From Syngnathus acus (taxonomy: Eukaryota; Chordata; Actinopteri; Syngnathiformes; Syngnathidae): DNA of 64,000 bases. The position numbers were made by a program, and so were the translations under genes. The notes under the pieces are model-generated. The model saw only the letters and a program-made list of their open reading frames with translations, did no database searches and had not been told where the DNA came from. The DNA is taken from positions 11,876,967 to 11,940,966 of the forward strand of contig NC_051091.1 in NCBI RefSeq assembly GCF_901709675.1, given 5' to 3'. Below, piece after piece: positions 60,870 through 64,000 of the stretch (positions within the stretch are counted from its first letter, which is position 1; every line of letters begins with the position of its first letter).

Positions 60870-60990
60870 CTTCATGTGGTCCTTAGAGTTCCGTTAAAAA
60901 GTCCGACATGAACTTTTCGCCTCCTTTTCACCTTGATTTGAGTCGTCTTGAATCCGAAGCAAGCGGATCCCGGAGTTGGATGGAAGTGTC
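60870..60990 (-). other. cttnbp2nl: Probable exon 1 (5' UTR) of cttnbp2nl
   Basis: A consensus donor (AAG then GTAAAT) ends the exon at 60,870, just inside a CpG-rich promoter block. Its last codons would be ATG AAG, in frame with exon 2 after splicing. The 5' boundary is a guess; the exon is inferred because exon 2 has a good acceptor upstream of its ATG. Confidence 0.5.
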
Positions 60991-61090
60991 GTTTAACTGA
61001 CAGCTGTCCTAGCCAATAGGCGAAAGCGAGCACTGAGCAGTAACCAATGAGCGATGATTCAAAGGAAAATGGGCGGGACAATAACGTCCT
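60991..61090 (-). promoter_or_regulatory. cttnbp2nl promoter with paired CCAAT boxes and GC box
   Basis: Two CCAAT motifs (plus-strand 61,013-61,017 and 61,044-61,048) are 31 bp apart, both inverted relative to the gene, followed by a GGGCGGG box at about 61,072. This spacing is typical of NF-Y-bound TATA-less promoters. No TATA box is seen. Confidence 0.55.
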
Positions 61091-64000
61091 GCCCCCTTGG
61101 ATTTGGTTCGAGTTCTTTGTTAGGCATTCCTGAGCTCCTCGGAGAAAAAAAGAAAAGAACCTCGATCTAGATATACATTATTTGGACGACTATTTGAAAA
61201 TTTCACGTGCATATTCAAATGCTTGAGCACATAGAAGGTCCATACGAACCAAAAGCCTGGACTTTAAATGGAACCAATTGTATTACTCTATGGAAAACCC
61301 TGTGGCCACAACATTAGTTACACTCGTACTCATCAAATACAAAAACACGAACCATGCAAAATTGCAAATATATGAATGAAATATATTGAGAACAACACAG
61401 AAATTCTGCATGTGCATATACCCTGCTTCTGTACAGCCAAAACTCAGCTGGGATAGTCTCCAGTTCGCCCAAACCCTCATGAGGACCACAAATGGATAGA
61501 TTACGCAATGTTTAAAGAACTGCATGGCACACAAAACTTTATACTCCAATGTCAGTCAGTTGTCACGCCTGAATGTGAAATTATTCCAGAATAGTCTATT
61601 AAAAAATCACTGTTGGCTGCCTTCATGTGACAAAACAGTCGTCTGAAGACGTCTGCGCTTGTTGGAGGAAATAAAATGGGTAAATAATAAATATGTATGT
61701 GCTCTCACCAGGGAAATTATAGAGTTGCAGAGGTTTGAGCGCTTGGTTTTGACATCTGTTATGTTGGTGCTATTAAGCAGCTGGGCCACTCATGCAATGC
61801 GACATCATTTGTTCGGCTTGGCCTTGAACAGCATAAGAGTTGAGAGTTGCCAGTAGAGGGCACTACTTGCGCGTTCTCAATTAGACTCTAATTGATCTAC
61901 ACTATAGTGGCTCGCCAGGATGGAAATTTTACATTACGTTCATGAAAACGGACCTGCTTAAAAACATATTCACTGCATTGAAAAGATTGTAAACACACAA
62001 AAATTGCAATCCAATGACAGGCCATTCAGCACGATCGGTTTGAAGCTTGCCTCTGCATAAAAATCCCAGCTGCAGTTTTGCATAGTAAATAATTTACCAG
62101 AAAAAAGGTTTTAAACTGTTAAATGCAGTTGAGGTTTATTGTTAGAATTAACATAAAACGAAATAAACAACATATTTTGTGTGTAAAACAACCAATTTCT
62201 TAACAGCCCTCCACTTTACTGCTAAACGTAATTGAAAATACCACCGACTTACTAATGCTAACGGTTAGCTTCCAATTTTAATGAGGAAAAATGATTTAAT
62301 TTCAGTGACTTCAAGTCAAAAGACCAAAAGCTACACCTGGAGGAAACTGGAATCTAACAAACCTTTTTAAATAAAAAAATATTACTTCAATAGGCTGTTA
62401 ATATTCATTTACACAAAGAACATTTCAAAGCTCAGTAGTAAAGACTAACTGCTGAAACAACAATTTGAATGAGCAAGAAGGTGAGAAAAGAAATTGCTTC
62501 GAGAATGTGAGTGATTCCATCTTAAGTTCTCTTAAAACTGGATAAATCTACATTAATCCAAACATCTGCTGCCCGACGAAGTCATCTGGTGCATAAATCT
62601 CTTCTCACGTCTCCGTACCGTTTCCCTTGCTTAAGGGAAAGTATTCCAAATCAATATTTCATCTCAATTTCACACCTGCTGCACCAGTCATGCATGCCAG
62701 ACGTAATGCGGCGGTGGCACACATAGAATCAGACAAGAGTAGTAAATATAGCGTCTGCAGCTAACGACAATCTGGGACCTCATCTGAGACAGTTATCAGA
62801 CTCTGTTGGCTGGCATGCTCCCACTCCCTTTTAGTTTGTTGCTCCATATCTGTCTTTTTTTTTTTATCGTGTGTAGAGGCCTTTCAATATATTGGTGGAT
62901 GTGTCTATGTGCCACTCACCTGACTACCTGTGGAGAAAAGAGTGTCATTGTGGCATTCACGTGCATCCTAACCAATGTGTGGCAATAATATGGAAACTTT
63001 TTTTTTCAATGCATTTAAAAAAAATCCAACCTTCACCAACAGTGTTTGAACAATATGAAAATAACCACATACTGTGATTTGCTCATATGCATACAAATTA
63101 CAATTCAAGGACAGCACAAAACTAAATCATTAAGTGCAAGAAGTAATTTTGTGCATTTTGACCTCAAATATAAACTCACAATTTGAATAATATTGAGGTA
63201 CGATGATTGTCTTATATCTCATTCCAAATCCACCAAACATTATTACGCCGACTCACGTTACATAGCACTAGTATGACCAGATGCAAACACAACAAAGCCA
63301 TGTCTGCCATCTACTGGTCAATGGCAACATTGCAACGTAAAACTGTGGATAGCCCGCAAACAGAGAAAATCAACAAATCTCAACATCGCAATTTTCTATT
63401 CCTGAAAATAAGCAACTTTATACTTAAGTACTTATGGTTATTTGGTGTTAGGATTCTGAGACGGTGTTTGAAAAAATAAAACGTAAACTGTGGAAAAAAT
63501 ATACAGTATAGTATGTCACAGAAAAGGACAATGTAACTGACTAAAAATAGAGCAATGCAGCTCTAAAATCAACCTGGAATTCTTGTCTTTACGTGCTAAG
63601 AAAGGTCGTTGAAGTGACGTGTTTACACGGGCAACCATCCAGAATTTAAAGTAGCTTAGCCGACGGAAAGAGGATGAGGTAATTTAATCACATAACGGAC
63701 GACTTCTTCCACACTCTCCAGAATTCCTAAAGCATTTCAACTACAACTAACAACGACAATTGCTTCTGTCAATCTGTTCTTAACCGAGGTAGTTATACCC
63801 CTTTCTTAAAATTCCTCATGCCTTTAGTCTTCACTTGCGAAGGTGTGCATCGTTCTGTCAGACTACAAATTTTCATGTGAAGTTCCTCCACTTCCAGCTT
63901 TTCGTTATCATGCATCTGACAGAATGAATTATTGGGCCAATCAGAGGCGCTGAAGTGTGCTGTTTGTATGTGTCGAGAGATTCAAGCTTTCGGGCTAAAG
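61091..64000. other. Intergenic sequence upstream of cttnbp2nl
   Basis: 2.9 kb with no recognised gene. A SINE tail fragment sits at 61,430-61,500; the rest is AT-rich, unique-looking DNA. Confidence 0.6.
61430..61500 (+). repeat. SINE-family tail fragment
   Basis: CAGCTGGGATAGTCTCCAGT then TCGCCC...ATGAGGA...AAATGGATAGATT is the plus-strand 3' end of the same SINE family. Confidence 0.6.

Overview
The window is vertebrate nuclear DNA, almost certainly from a ray-finned (teleost) fish. Coding sequence is split into short exons with canonical GT-AG introns, many of them only 69-110 bp. Dinucleotide and tetranucleotide microsatellites are abundant, and the interspersed repeats (a tRNA-like SINE family, hAT-type and TA-flanked inverted-repeat elements) are of kinds familiar from fish genomes. 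No species is claimed.

Layout. 1-13,797 is the 5' part of intron 1 of a minus-strand TOX-family gene, best matched to tox2; only its first coding exon (13,798-13,890) and promoter lie here. 14,060-27,565 is a gene-free spacer between two divergent promoters. A complete ST7-family gene (15 coding exons, 540 aa) runs on the plus strand from 27,697 to 36,219. After a convergent spacer comes a complete wnt2b on the minus strand (5 exons, 48,537 down to 42,067, 365 aa). Next, also on the minus strand, is a complete cttnbp2nl (6 coding exons, 57,834 down to 51,302, 534 aa), with a probable non-coding or barely coding first exon at about 60,870-60,990. 61,090-64,000 shows no gene.

The order and orientation st7(l)(+) / wnt2b(-) / cttnbp2nl(-) is the same as the human chromosome 1p13 cluster ST7L-WNT2B-CTTNBP2NL, and differs from the paralogous chromosome 7 cluster ST7-WNT2-ASZ1-CFTR-CTTNBP2. 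Neighbours therefore point to st7l, although the protein itself resembles mammalian ST7 at many diagnostic positions. The genes are not an operon and need not work together. Wnt2b is a secreted lipid-modified ligand, the ST7 protein is a multi-pass membrane protein of unclear function, CTTNBP2NL is a coiled-coil cytoskeletal/STRIPAK adaptor, and TOX2 is an HMG-box nuclear factor.

No convincing novel biological system was found. The best leads are a tandem (NAGNAG) acceptor and lost variable segments in the ST7-family gene, an orphan exon-like block at 38,861, a possible split start codon context in cttnbp2nl, two same-architecture inverted-repeat transposons, and several GC-rich or palindromic non-coding islands that look constrained.
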